Assembly: GCF_000208745.1 (NCBI RefSeq)
Contig: NC_030851.1
Location: forward strand, 4,478,269 to 4,542,268
Length of the DNA: 64,000 bases
Source: Theobroma cacao
Taxonomy: Eukaryota > Streptophyta > Magnoliopsida > Malvales > Malvaceae
Direction: 5' to 3'
The notes beneath the pieces were generated by a model, which ran no database searches, had not been told where the DNA came from, and saw only the letters and a list, made by a program, of their open reading frames with translations. Shown here piece after piece: positions 22,351-34,949 of the stretch; position 1 is the stretch's first letter, and every line of letters begins with the position of its first letter. A program made the position numbers and the translations under genes.

Positions 22351-25300
22351 ATGGCCTCCTCCACATTTCTCTCCACTTCTTCCTCGTCCGCCTCCAGGGT
22401 AAAGTAACCATTTTTTTTCCTTCTCGTTGCAGGCCCCTAAACTCCATAGAATAATAATTTTAATCTTCCCAATAAAGTTGGTAGAAATTCTATTGGCTGG
22501 ATTGACTTTACTATTTGCATCAGTTGAAGACAAGCATTGTAGAATATGATACCGAATTTCTGTTTCTCTTTTCTCTCAGCATTACCTGCTCTTGATTCCT
22601 CCTCAAGCTTCGGCAAAAGGGTATACTAATAACAAGTTAAGAGTTTCAAATTCACCATCCTTTGTTCTAAGAACTAAGGGTTCTATTCATCTGCAAGGCT
22701 TCGTTGCAATGCAAGAAAAGGGTGCTTCAACATTGAGTGATGATTCGAAGATAAAAATCCCACATGTGTTGACTGTTGCTGGCTCTGATTCAGGAGCTGG
22801 GGCTGGAATTCAAGCTGATCTTAAGGCTTGTGCTGCACGTCGAGTTTACTGCTCTACTGTTATAACTTCTGTCACTGCACAGAACACCGTTGGAGTTCAG
22901 GTTCTTGTTCTTATCCTTGGCATTTCTTTTCAGTACTTGGAAACAAATTGGATATTTGATTTTTAGGTTGTTCTTTACTAGATGAATTCTTAAGATTTTA
23001 GCTTCATTGCATTGGAGACTTTATCATTTAAAACCTGAAAAAAAAAAAGATAAAATGATTATATAGATAAAGAATCATTATTTTTGTAGAAGGAAATGCT
23101 CAAGTTTGTTTTACGTGAAATAATGTTGAGAATCGCAGTTAGCTCTGGTTGACAATTCTCTAATTGATTGTCAGGGTGTAAGTAATGTGTCAGAGGATTT
23201 TGTTGCAGAGCAGTTAAAGTCTGTGCTCTCAGATATGCAAGTTGATGTGGTAAGAGTTAGTGATGTCATGAGGTCTCAATCCATTTTATGGGTTGTTCTA
23301 CTTTTTCTAAGCCCTCTTTAAGTACTTAGTCATGATTAACTCATAGTTGGGCTTATGCTATTTCCAAAATTTGATCTTTTAGGTATAACTGCAAAAGAAT
23401 TAAATTTTAGCTTATCATCAAAATGTTATTAGGTGAAAACAGGCATGCTCCCTTCTGTCGGCATAGTCAAGATTCTTTGTAAGACTCTCAGGGAGTTTCC
23501 TGTTCAAGGTATGCACCCGAATTAAAAATTGAAAGTGTGATTTTCAAATTACAATTTTAATGGATTTTCAGTTGACTTTATCTGGTAATTGAAGGCAGCT
23601 TTGGTGGTTGATCCTGTCATGGTATCTACAAGTGGGGATGTGCTGGCAGGTCCTTCCATTCTTTCCGTGTTTCGGTATGTTATGGCTTTTTTCTATGAAT
23701 ATTCAGTGATATATATGGCTTCCCCTCAAGGTTTTGCACATGAGCGTCATTACTATGTAAAACTATTTCTCCAGCTATCCCACAACTTCATTTCATTTGA
23801 GGTTGCCAATGTGAACTGTTGTTTGTTCTCAGTAGTTTTTATTTTCTATTTCATGCTTTCAGAGAGGAGCTCTTTCCAATGGCTGACATAATAACCCCAA
23901 ATTTAAAAGAGGCATCTGCTTTACTTGATGGTGTACAATTGGAAACAGTGGATGACCTACGCTCTGCTGCAAGATTGTTGTATGATATGGGCCCAAAGTT
24001 AGTATAAAAGATTTCTTTAGTTTTTATTTCTCTTTTCTGATCTGTAATTATATATTCTATATCCATTTGCAGCCATCAGTATAGTTTCTGAAACTCATCC
24101 AATGGCTTTTCTTGTCATTGGAGTCAGTGTTGTTTCTGCCCAACAGATTTTGTTGGATGACAAGTGTACAAATACCTAAGATAACATTATTTTTAGTTTC
24201 TTGGAGTAGAAAGACTTAGGAGAGTTATTTCACTCCCTCTTAGCTGAGGCATGATCTTTGAACATCAAGGGATGGACCTTCTGATTTCATAAGAAGACTA
24301 ATTGTCAATGTTTTATTTCTTATTAATTTAATGCAGATTTTGCAATTGCACTTACAAAGTTCATGTTGCTCAGGTTAAAGTTTTATAATTTTATTCCTAA
24401 GTTGACAGGTAAGCAGATACTTCGTCTTCTGATAATTTTGCTTCTCAGGAATGTGCTTGTCAAAGGTGGTGACCTCCCTGACTCATCAGATGCTGTTGAT
24501 ATTTTATTTAATGGTAAGATTAAATGTATTTTTCTCAAGCTAATGCTTTCCATTACCCTTGCTTTGATGTACCTGAAGGATTTTGATAGCTAACTAAAAC
24601 TTCTAAATTTGACTTTTATAGGTGATAACTTCTATGAGCTGCGTTCACCCCGTATAAAAACTCGAAACACTCATGGTACCGGTTGCAGTTTGGCATCATG
24701 TATAGCAGCAGAGTTAGCGAAAGGCTATCTAATGGTCTCAGCTGTTAAGGTAATTATATCTGTGCCATGTCTCGTCTTCCCTTGTTTGTGGGGATATGAC
24801 TTCATTGTTTTCTAGGTCTGTCTGTCTCTTTCACTCATTCTTATTCCCCTGACTTTTGACAGGTAGCAAAACGCTTTGTTGAAACTGCCTTAGATTACAG
24901 CAAAGACATCGTTATTGGAAATGGGCTTCAAGGTCCCTTTGATCATCTATTGAGGCTTAAGGGTCATTCTCAAGACTGTCATGGGCTGCAGGCATTTAAT
25001 CCAAGTGACTTGCTTCTGTATGCTGTCACTGATTCAGAGATGAACAAAAAGTGGGGCCGATCTATTACAGATGCTGTTAAAGCTGCCATAGAAGGAGGTG
25101 CTACCATTGTCCAATTAAGGTAGGTTTCTGTTGTATGCTTTTCTCAGTTATCATGACCTACACTATGTATGAATTATATTTTAGCTTGACCTGAACATTA
25201 TAGCAACTGAATCTTCAAAACTGTTTGCGAATATTTATTTGTGATGAAATTATCTTCACTTGATTTTCAGAGAGAAGGATGCTGAAACACAGGACTTTCT

Positions 25301-25814
25301 GGAATCTGCCAAAGCATGTCTTAAAATATGCCATTCACATGGAGTCCCTCTGCTGATTAATGACCGTGTTGATATTGCCCTTGCTTGTGATGCTGATGGA
25401 GTGCATGTTGGCCAGTCTGACATGCCTGCTCATGTTGCTCGCACTCTTCTTGGTCCAGAAAAGGTTATTGGTGTCTCTTGCAAGACACCAGAGCAAGCCC
25501 AACAAGCATGGGTTGATGGTGCTGATTACATTGGGTGTGGTGGTGTATATCCAACCAACACCAAGGAAAACAACATCACTGTTGGTTTGGATGGGCTGAA
25601 AACTGTCTGCATGGCATCTAAGTTACCTGTGGTGGCCATAGGTGGGATTGGTGTATCAAATGCACGAACTGTGATGGAAATTGGTGTACCAAATCTGAAA
25701 GGCGTTGCTGTTGTGTCTGCTCTTTTTGATCGGGAATGTGTTCTTACTGAGACTAGGAAGTTGCATGCAATGCTATCAGAGTCCAACATTGATGGTACAC
25801 TCAAAAACTTATGA
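22351..25814 (+). CDS. TH1: Bifunctional HMP-P kinase / thiamine monophosphate synthase, chloroplastic
   Basis: Ten exons: 22351-22398, 22580-22900, 23175-23249, 23433-23508, 23599-23674, 23863-23997, 24449-24513, 24622-24749, 24863-25119 and 25271-25814, giving 574 residues. The Ser-rich N-terminus (about 60 residues) looks like a chloroplast transit peptide. The ThiD-type kinase half has [15 protein letters not shown] (82-96) and the anion-hole motif HGTGCSLAS (283-291). The ThiE-type synthase half runs from about 355 to 570, with [23 protein letters not shown] and a GGIG phosphate loop. It phosphorylates HMP-P and couples the product to the thiazole phosphate to make thiamine monophosphate. 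Exon choice at 23997/24449 is supported because it restores KNVLVKGGD. No TPP riboswitch was recognised, as expected, since the plant riboswitch is known from THIC. The assignment is firm. Confidence 0.95.
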
Positions 25815-27149
25815 TCTGATCCTGAGAGTATAACTTACACAACATGAGATATGCAAGACTAAAAGTCGATTACCTTTGCATCACTCGAACTTTTTATAAT
25901 CAACGTAAAAGAAATGTAACTATGTGAGCTCATACTGCAGAGGAAGCAAACCTATAATTGGACAAGTTCCTACATTTTAATTCTGCCTATATCTAATTAT
26001 GTTTTTGTATTTATTGTTTCTTGTCACTACTTTTACCAGTTTCTGTCCAGTGTCCATATCTGTTAGCTTCAATATTTCCAGTCACCTGCAATTAATTTTT
26101 TGAAAGGATAAGGACATGGACCTCCAGAGTCGCACCTGAGATGTCATGTTCTCTTAGGCCAATGTTTGCTTCAAACAAAGAAACGTCATTGTTTGGTATA
26201 AAACTTACAAAATGAGATTTCAAACCCATCAACCACGTTGATGCAATGATAAATCTGATCTCAAGCCTGGTTTATGGCAAGTAAGGAACCAGGGGACCTT
26301 GTAGCAACCTCAAAAGTTCTGTCTTTTTCTTATTTTTTGGGGGAACGTAAAAAAAGAAAAAAGAAAAAAGAAAAGGAATCATCTTTAATTTATATATATG
26401 CAAGATGACTTTACAAGGTGTTTCCTTTCGTTGGCTAGCGAGGATGATGCAAATTGTAAAGCATAAGAGCATCCCTTTAACGTTCAGTTTTCTAATGGAA
26501 ATATTTAGAGCGAAACACAAAAGACAGTGGAAACTAAAAGGAAGATCCACCACTTGCAGAAAAAAGGTACATCCGTACAAGAAGTTCATATAGAGAACCA
26601 ACGACATTGCTCTCATCGCTCCTTTACTTCAAAATCAGTCACGAATATGTCAAATCTATGTGCATGTCATATCCATATCTACATCAATGCAATCTATAAT
26701 TTGTGTTCAACAAGAATACACAACAGAAGTAAAGAGTCAAGCAGAGACAGACCAAAGCAACAATATAAATGTTACTTACATTATATTGGTCATATTTTAG
26801 ATTTATAACGCGTCAAACCGCCAGGCATACCATTTTACGATGGAAAGAAATCAACTTACAAGACTCACAAATCTTCTATTGTGGTCTATAGACCGTAAAT
26901 AACCCATGATTTATGAAGCTGAACCCTATACTGGGAATTTACCAAACTGGGTAGGCTTCAAATCCTAGCAGTTCCAAGATCAGTAGCAAGACACCCTAAA
27001 CAATCATACCAAAGACTGCACAAACTTCTTGCCCAAGACACCACTAATTTACAGAATGTTTATTCAACACCAGGTCCTAGGTACAAACTGGCTTCATATA
27101 AACACGAGCACTGAAGGCAAAACTCCAGTTTAAAAAGCATATACTTCTT
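25815..27149. other. Convergent intergenic region between TH1 and SnRK2
   Basis: The TH1 3' UTR probably runs to about 26070, and the SnRK2 3' UTR occupies the right end from about 26850. In between, an imperfect AAAAAG repeat lies at about 26348-26376. No coding signal was seen on either strand. Confidence 0.55.
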
Positions 27150-29981
27150 TTAACTGACATTAACTTCTCCACTGGCATGTGCCTCCTTTACTCTCTTCTC
27201 GTACTCATCTTCTTCTTCTTCTTCTTCCTCTGCATCTTCTTCCTTTGCATCCCCATCTTCTTCTCCACCCCAGCCAAAGCCTCCAATAGAACGCAAAACT
27301 GGAGGAGCAGCTTTAGCCTCTTCAACTATTTTCATGATTTCTTCAACACTTTGAAGAGAGAAAGTTGGGTTTTCTTTCCTGTAGTATGCAGTTTGAGCTG
27401 CTTCAGTCAGTTCCCTGGGCAAGTTCTTCAAAAACCATGGATGGTTCTTGATATCTTTGATGGAGATCCTCTGTAAAAACATGAGTTAAAACAGTGAGGC
27501 CCAAAGGGAGAGAGAGGGAAGGGAAAAGCAGGCTTATCAAGGGTGATGGATTGATGAAAGGTTATTATAGCACGTGGTCACTCCAAGAATGGCAATTTAA
27601 TAAATGGACATCACTCTCTTGTTTTACTTTACATGCCCCTCCACATCAGCAGAAAATTGAAAACCTCTCGTCTAATCAAAAACCTCCAAAATTTTCTTTT
27701 CAACACACAAGTAGCAGAAAGTTTATATAAGCCTCATGCTTTAGCACAACATGAAAATGATGGGAAAAAAAAGATATATATCAAGACTCCCACCATGCCA
27801 ATAAGCAACCAATTAAGAAACGGAAATTATGGGAGAACAAGCATCTGTCCACATGAATTTAAATGCATTTTAACTTTAATATTAGTTTATGGTAATTCTT
27901 GAACAAGTTACGTAACAGTAGAACATACCCTGGAGGGGCTAGCAACAAATATGCGAGAAAGGAGGTGTCTGCAATCTTGAGATATGTGAACGTAGTCTGG
28001 GATTTTGTATTGAACAGACATTATTCTCTGCAGCAGGTCAAAAACATAAGAAATCATAAATAAATGAAATGATTTAGGATAGTCAATCAAAGGGATGTGC
28101 AGGAGGATGTAACTTACACTAATAGTTTTCCTAAAATTCTTTGGATCTTCTTGGTCCTCGAATGGGTATGCACCCACCAACATAACGTAAAGAGTCACCC
28201 CACATGACCATACATCTGCCATCTGAAAAGGAAATAAAATCCTAAATTAATCTTAACCTGCAAATGGAAAAATGTTCTATCTTTGTTTTGGAAAGACTTG
28301 CTAAACCTCAGACCACAGTTTCTCTTTGCTAAATATCACAAATGTAGTTTCATCATCGTTAAAATGAAAGCTTCCTCATAAAGAGGCACAGCTGCAATAA
28401 TGCACTTTTTGCAGATATCCAACTAATTGCTAAATATGCTAGCGATTGATCTTATACAAAGCATATAAATACCGTCAACAACACAAAAACATGACCAAGT
28501 AACATCAGCTGATCTTTGCACAGCATGTAATGCCATCAACTTCTCTAACACATGATCAATTAACATAAGCACATAACCATAATTAAAATAACCTAGTCTA
28601 ATAAAGGAGCAGCTATCAACAATATTTGAACAAAGTATATGAAGATTAAATTACCTTGCCATCATATTCTCTCCGCGAAAGAACTTCTGGTGCAATATAT
28701 GCTGGAGTTCCAACAGTAGACTTGGGTCTTGAATGCAGCAGAGATGACTACAAAAGGGGGGATGGAAGGAAGCATCTTAAACAACAACAATTTCCACATG
28801 TATTTGATTATGCTTACTGTAACAACCCTATTTTCAGTTATACCTTTGAATAACCAAAATCACAGATTTTCAGACGAGGAGCAGGGCTCCCATCCAACAG
28901 GGTATTCTCCAGCTTCAAATCTCGATGGCATATTTGCTGAAAATCAAAAGAGGTAACGAATGGTAAGCTTAAAAAGCAGGGCAATTGTAACTTCTCATAA
29001 TAAAAGAACTATTAAATCATTGTTACCATAGTGTGACAGTAACTAACTCCTGAGATCAGTTGCTGGAAAAAATACCTGGCCTGGAAACAAATATTAGAAA
29101 GAACATCATTAGTAGAAAGTTCAAAAACACTTACCAGCCCATCTCACCCTTAGCAAATAATTCAGGTTAACTCAATCCAAGGCATTTCATCTCACACTAG
29201 CTTCTATATGACTATATCAACTGAGAGGGGAAAAGAAAAATAGTAAATGCAGCCAGCTACAAAGTAACGTAACATTAATAAGGTAATGAAATCAAAGCTA
29301 ACCTCATCTTCACTGAATCTGCCAGCATTGCAAATTCGCTCGAAGAGTTCACCACCAGCTGCATACTCCATCACAATTGCAAGATGTGTAGGAGTCAAAA
29401 CCACCTGCAATTTTCCTTTTAAGTGAATCATGTAAATTAATTTAAACACAACAAAAAAAAAGCAGGAAATAAAAGTTTATACCTCTATGAACCGAATTAT
29501 ATTTGGATGACGCAGCGATTTGTGGTTTATAATCTCTCTTGCCACATTCTCATCAATCTATCGAAAGTTAAAATGTAACAAATTTATAACGATATTTCCT
29601 ATTTTCTTCAAAATAAAATAATAAACAACTATAAAGCATTTCCCTCAGCTGCAAATATCAACCTTTGAGAAACAATCAACAATGATTTGTTAGAAAATAA
29701 AAAATTAATTTTCCCTCGGAAATTTTTTTTAAAAAAAATCCAAACAACCGTACATATACATGCATGCGTAATACATAGAAAGAGACATGAAAATGCATAT
29801 TTAAATATAGATATTAAAAATAAATAGATAAAAACACAAAGGAAAAACAAAAAAAAAGGACCTTATGGCCTCGCTCGATGTACTTCATGGCGACGAGTTC
29901 TTTGGTTTCTTTGTTACGCATCAGCCTTGCCACCCCAAAGTTCCCAGATCCTATGTCCTTCACCAGCTCGTACTTCTCCAT
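27150..29981 (-). CDS. SnRK2 protein kinase, subclass 1 (SnRK2.4/2.10-like)
   Basis: Nine exons, a count typical of plant SnRK2 genes: 29981-29862, 29557-29483, 29404-29303, 29080-29027, 28936-28844, 28747-28655, 28222-28118, 28027-27929 and 27470-27150, giving 353 residues. The glycine loop is GSGNFGVA (11-18), with catalytic Lys33, HRD at 121-123 and DFG at 144-146. The activation loop holds Ser158 in KSTVGTPAY, matching the Ser175 site of OST1. The C-terminus has the SnRK2 box and a Glu/Asp-rich tail ending [16 protein letters not shown]. This tail is the acidic, Glu-rich type of subclass 1, which responds to osmotic and salt stress but only weakly or not to ABA. It lacks the ABA-box of OST1-type kinases. 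Gene order beside TMN1 and ferredoxin supports orthology to SnRK2.4/2.10. The Glu run is encoded by a CTT/GAA triplet tract (about 27206-27236). Confidence 0.93.
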
Positions 29982-30248
29982 CTTTTATTTTTCTTACAAA
30001 TAAATCAGCAATATCAAAAACCCTAACTCAATTACTCACAAATAAAAGCAGACGCCAATTTATACGCAACACATTACAAATCGGAAATTCGCGGCGGTGG
30101 TGGGCGGCGAAGGTGGTGGTGGAGGTGGAGATTGGAGAGATTTGAAGGAAAGTAAAGAATATCGAATTTTCAAATCTTAAAGAGAGCAAAAAATCAGTGC
30201 TTTGTCAAGGGAAAGAATCTTTTACTGTATTACAAGCTTTTTGTTTTT

Positions 30249-30301
30249 CTTTTTTTTTTTTTTTGTTTTATGGAGATAGAGGAGAGAGAGAGAGAGAGAG
30301 A
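30249..30301. repeat. T tract and (GA)n microsatellite upstream of SnRK2
   Basis: A run of about 14 T is followed by about ten GA units at 30281-30301, within 320 bases of the SnRK2 start and so in its leader or promoter. GAGA tracts in this position can bind plant BPC factors, but nothing beyond position supports that here. Confidence 0.6.
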
Positions 30302-31360
30302 TGGAGAAACCTTTGTAAAGAAAGACAGAGGCTCACTATTGGAATGTACCGTATGTTTTTGCAAGTGAGCGTGGGGATAATTAGAACGGAATATCTCACT
30401 GCTCCTTTTCTTCTTCAAAGGCGGTTTTGATTCTCTGTGGAGGACCCTTGCTGAGCTTGTCCTGAGGTCTCCTCTTGATTCCGCCCAAATTCTTTTCGAT
30501 GGAGTTGATGATTGTGAGAAGACGATGAATACTTGGAAAATGTCTTGTAAAGGTTTTCGTATCAGGTTTCGGACCAGAATACAAACAATTGAAGGTATTG
30601 GTTACCACTGACAAGACAGATTACTAATGTTACGATGCTTACCAAAATAAGGCGAAAACATGACATAATCTCGTACGAATACGTTAAATAACATTATATT
30701 TTTTAATCTTAAATATATATCTATTTATCAAGTTTATTTTTCAATGTCACGTGGATATTATTTATCAAATTTTATGATTCACGAGATAAAAAAGAGGTTA
30801 TAAAATAATTATTCTAAGATATGATCGATATCATACTATCAATTATGATAATTGACATTTATTATAGTTAATATATATGAATTTTAAATTAATTACAAAA
30901 TATTTTCAATAAATATAACTCAACCATCATTTATATGCATTTATTAACATTTTCTTGTAAATTAATAATCAATTAAATCTTTGTCAAATTTGACAAGAAA
31001 ATCTTTGAGGAATTAAGTTTTAAGAGATTTTATTTATGAGTTTCCTTTAATTGTTCACAATATATATTATTTTGTATATATCTTAAAATTATTTAGTGTA
31101 TTTGACTTTATTTTTTTATCAAATTGTTACGAGTTATGATTTCGTGAATTTTGATAAATGAAAATTACTATGGAATATTAACATTGTTTAATTGAAATTA
31201 CAAAAACTCACTTAAAGTCATATTTATTAAAAATAAAGCTAAATTCATCAAATTAATGTATTTTAAAAAAATTATCTATGATGAGTTAAAATTTTATGAC
31301 TAACTAAATATGTGCAAACCGTTAATTCAGTTAATTCAATTAATAAATTTTTCAATTGAA

Positions 31361-31474
31361 TTAAGTGAATGTGTTATGAAAAATTATCCAAATTGATGGA
31401 AAATGAAGTTTGAACTGATTAATTGAATCTGTTATGGAAATTATCCAAATTGATTGAACATGAAGCTTTAATCG
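31361..31474. repeat. Diverged tandem duplication of about 60 bases
   Basis: Two neighbouring segments share the order TGTTATG, AAATTATCCAAATTGAT and ATGAAG, with a period near 59-60 bases. They have several substitutions, so the event is older than the one in the RecQ4A intron. Confidence 0.6.
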
Positions 31475-32230
31475 TTTAACCAAATTAAATCAATTAATAA
31501 TCATATCAACCAAAATATTTTATAGTATTATATAAACATATATGTTGTAACAATATAATATGTTTATATGATTATATATTCTATAACTTATAAATGATTT
31601 ATATACAATTTGATTACTATGATTAACATAAAAAAATTGAAATCAAACCGGTTGAATTAATTATATTTATTTTTTAATTAACTGAGTTAATCAAACCATT
31701 TTAATTGTTTTTCAATTAATTCATTTTTTAACCAAAAATTGCTCACTTTAGTTGTAATTTAAACATATTAAAATTTCGTGGTAACTTCGTAATATTGCAA
31801 TCAATATTCATTCCAAATCAACATTTTATATCTTAAGATGAGTGATTGACATATTAAAATTTGAACATTGAATTTCAGAAATACATTTCAATAATTAAAG
31901 TTATAATAAAAAAAATTAAATTGTTTTCATTTATCATTGTTTCTTTTTTTTTTTGTCTAAATTCATTTATGAGCTTCACTATTAGGCACCATTATTACAT
32001 GTGGGACTATTCGTTTGGCTACTAAATACAATAATGGAAATAGTTGATTAGGCTGGTGAAGTATGGTGGTCCACAACCTACATGATCTTCTCTCCTCCAA
32101 AAGCCCGTGAAACAAAGCCCGCATCTGCGCGTGGGAGGAAGATCGTTCCCCTTATATCATTCCGCTCAAACAAACGAAACAAAGCCAACGAGCATTGATG
32201 AGAAACGCAAGTGGGAGATTACTCGGATAA

Positions 32231-32251
32231 AAAGAGCAGCCCACGCGTGGG
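32231..32251. promoter_or_regulatory. Perfect 12-base palindrome CCCACGCGTGGG in a GC-rich island
   Basis: The palindrome lies at 32240-32251. It contains ACGCGT/CACGCG, the CGCG-box core bound by plant CAMTA factors. A second GCGCGTGGGA string lies near 32126-32136. Both sit in a locally GC-rich island of about 350 bases with no adjacent gene start. Confidence 0.3.
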
Positions 32252-33540
32252 ACACATGCACTTACGTCGTTCGCCATGTTTCCTTGTCCGATTGTAACCA
32301 TTTTAACAATGTGTCGACCATGAAATAGAACCTGATCTCGTGACTTGTGCTTTGGATTCTAACTTCTAACCGCTGTCCCGTTTCTTTCAACGCGTCCATC
32401 CAACTAATAATTTGTAATAATAATGCTATAATGAGAAATCGATGAAGATGAATGATTTGTTCATTAAATTAGTAGTAAAGAATATTGGATTTATTAACAT
32501 TATCTATAATGTAAATTTCCCAACTAAAAAAAAATTACAAATTTACACCTTATCTTAAGATTTTAAAGTAATTTATTGAAAAATAAAGATTCGTTTGGTG
32601 GACTTTCCTATATATATATAATATGAGGTAGATTGTTTTGGCTTGATTATAGATGAAAGAATACCCAATCTGTTTCGTGATAATGATTTTGAAGACCATC
32701 TGATGATGGAGGTGTTGGGGGTATTTTTTTTTTTTGGTGTGAAGGCCACATCAAAACAATATTTTATTGGAGTAATAATAAATCTATTTCAAGTTTTCAA
32801 CGTGTCACGTTTAATTACACAAATAACATATTAGGTTAAATCACGTGAATTTAAATTTGAAGAGTTAGAATACTTCTTAAATGCTCTAAAACAGTCAACT
32901 ATTATTTGGTCTTTACTTGTATATTTTAAAATAATAATATATAATCTGATGTGATTTGCATGTAGATTATGCAACCTTCAAATATCATGAAAACACATTA
33001 TATATTGGGTTTTGAATTTATCGACTTTAAACAAAATTATAAAATATTTAATGAGTTGTAATTTTTGTATATAAATTTAAGATTTTATGTTGTGTAAATT
33101 AGAGAATTATAATAAAAGATGATCCATAATAACCCATATTTGAAACTCTCGATTGTTTTTTTTAATAAGAAAACAATTCATTATAAATTAGAATGCAAAT
33201 TTATAAAGTCATTTGTGGATAATTAATATGTTAATATGTCATAGTTAGTTATTGAAACCATGTAACAATTAGACCAAAATTTGCGTGTTATTCAGCCTTT
33301 TAATGTCTCCAAATTATATTTTGACATATAAACATATTTGTTTAAAGATATAGATAATCTCATTTATGTGAGAGAGTCTAATTTATTTTAGTATTATTTT
33401 AATATTACTATGATGAAATAAATAATTTTATATCCATTTATTTTCACATTACTTATACCCTTCAAAGAATCAATTTTATTTTTGCATCATTTAAAAATGA
33501 AATCACCATTTTATGGTTATTAAATGCTAATACTTTTACA

Positions 33541-34461
33541 GCATGCTTAGTTTACTGAAATGAATAAAATAAAAATAAAATAACAATTCAAACGGAATAG
33601 AATATGAGAAGAGTAACTATTATGTAAATTGGTTTATGAAAATAGAATGTGATAGAAATTACTATTATTACTTATTCTATTGTTTGGTAAGTATGAATAC
33701 TTTTAAAAATAATTAAGAAATAATGGTTAAATGATAAAAATACATTTTATTAAAATTTAATGATTTTTTAATTAAAAAAATATTATGATGAGAAAAAAAT
33801 ACTCTTTATTAAAATTTAAGAATTTATTTTGTTAAAAGATAAAAATATTATAAGTAATAAAATCATAATAACTTTTTCTATAATTAAATAATATTTTCAC
33901 CCAAATAAAAACATATTTTTATTATAATTTAATAATATTTTGTATTAGAAGATAATTAAATATTTTATTATAATTAAATAATATTTAATATTAAAAGATA
34001 AAATATATTCTTCATTAAATTTAAATAATACTAAATAATTTTCTTTATTACATTTATTATATTCAAATAATAATATTAAATAAGATTCTTTATAACATTT
34101 ATTATAGTTAAATAATATTTAAATATTTTCATTTCCTTTTTTTTGAAAATGAAGTAAAAAAATTGTATCTTTTGTGCTTTAGGGAGGGGAGAAGTGAGGA
34201 AGAGAGAGAAAAAAGTAGATTTATTATTTTATTATAAGATAATTTTTTAAATTGTAAAAAGATATATTTATCTAATCAAATTATTTTTTTATTTTCAACA
34301 ATTTAGAATAGTTATTACCAAGAGTCTTAATAATGACTATTCAAATTTTTCTTGAAATAATTATTTCGAAAAATAATTATTTTATTGAATCAAATGTAAC
34401 TTTATTTCAAAAATAAAAATAAAAATAAAAAATAATAATTTTAATTCCCAATCAAGCATGC
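33541..34461. mobile_element. Possible hAT-type MITE with GCATGCTT termini
   Basis: The left end reads GCATGCTTAGTT (from 33541). The right end, on the opposite strand, reads GCATGCTTGATT (from 34461). Just inside each end is matching A/T-rich sequence built of AAATAAAAATAAAAATA (and its complement). There is no coding capacity, and the inside is full of short A/T repeats. A clean 8-base target duplication was not found, so this is tentative. Confidence 0.4.
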
Positions 34462-34949
34462 CCTTATTCTCAAAACTTACGAGAAGGTGTGCGGGCCGAC
34501 AGTAAAGACGAGTAGCGTAAAAAACAAGCAAGTTGGGCGGCCCAGATTTTTATGGTTAGCGAGAACAATGATCCTATGGGTGCGCATCTGTGGGCTAAGA
34601 ACCGGACTCAATAGAGGAGGCCCATCCAAAGGACATGCTCCCCGTTAATTCTCAACCTCGCCCTGACCACTGATCAGAACGACGCTTCTAAGAAATTAAA
34701 TAAGTATTTTAGAAAGACCCTTAAATTCAACGAAAATATTAGAGAAGAGTGCGTTAGCCAAAGTCATCAATCTAGAAAGCAGAAGAGAGCTGGTTCATGT
34801 AAGTTGAAAAAGAGAAAAAAGAAAGGACTTTCTCTCCCAAATCTTTAACACGATAAACGAAGAAAAGAGAAAAGGGAGAGAACTAAGCAGCCTAGTGTTT
34901 CGAATCGGCCCCCGGACGTTCAGATCCGAGCATAGTCGGCACGATCGCC

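Larger units (their letters stand above)
30302..34949. other. Large AT-rich intergenic region between SnRK2 and TMN1
   Basis: No gene was recognised. An ORF of 72 codons at 30396-30614 (-) has ordinary composition but no recognisable domain. From 30650 to 34480 the sequence is strongly AT-rich, with a diverged tandem repeat (31361-31474), a GC-richer island (about 32040-32400) and a MITE-like element (33541-34461). From about 34790 the sequence is probably the TMN1 promoter and leader, rich in AG and CT runs. Confidence 0.55.

Noticed and set aside
25815..26100. Possible TPP riboswitch in the TH1 3' UTR
   Set aside because: The conserved CTGAGA and ACCTGA-type core arrangement of the thiamine element was not found in the 3' flank, and in plants this riboswitch is known from THIC, not TH1.
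30396..30614. Minus-strand ORF of 72 codons upstream of SnRK2
   Set aside because: Composition is plausible for protein, but there is no known family and no continuation upstream or downstream; it may be leader sequence or a gene relic.
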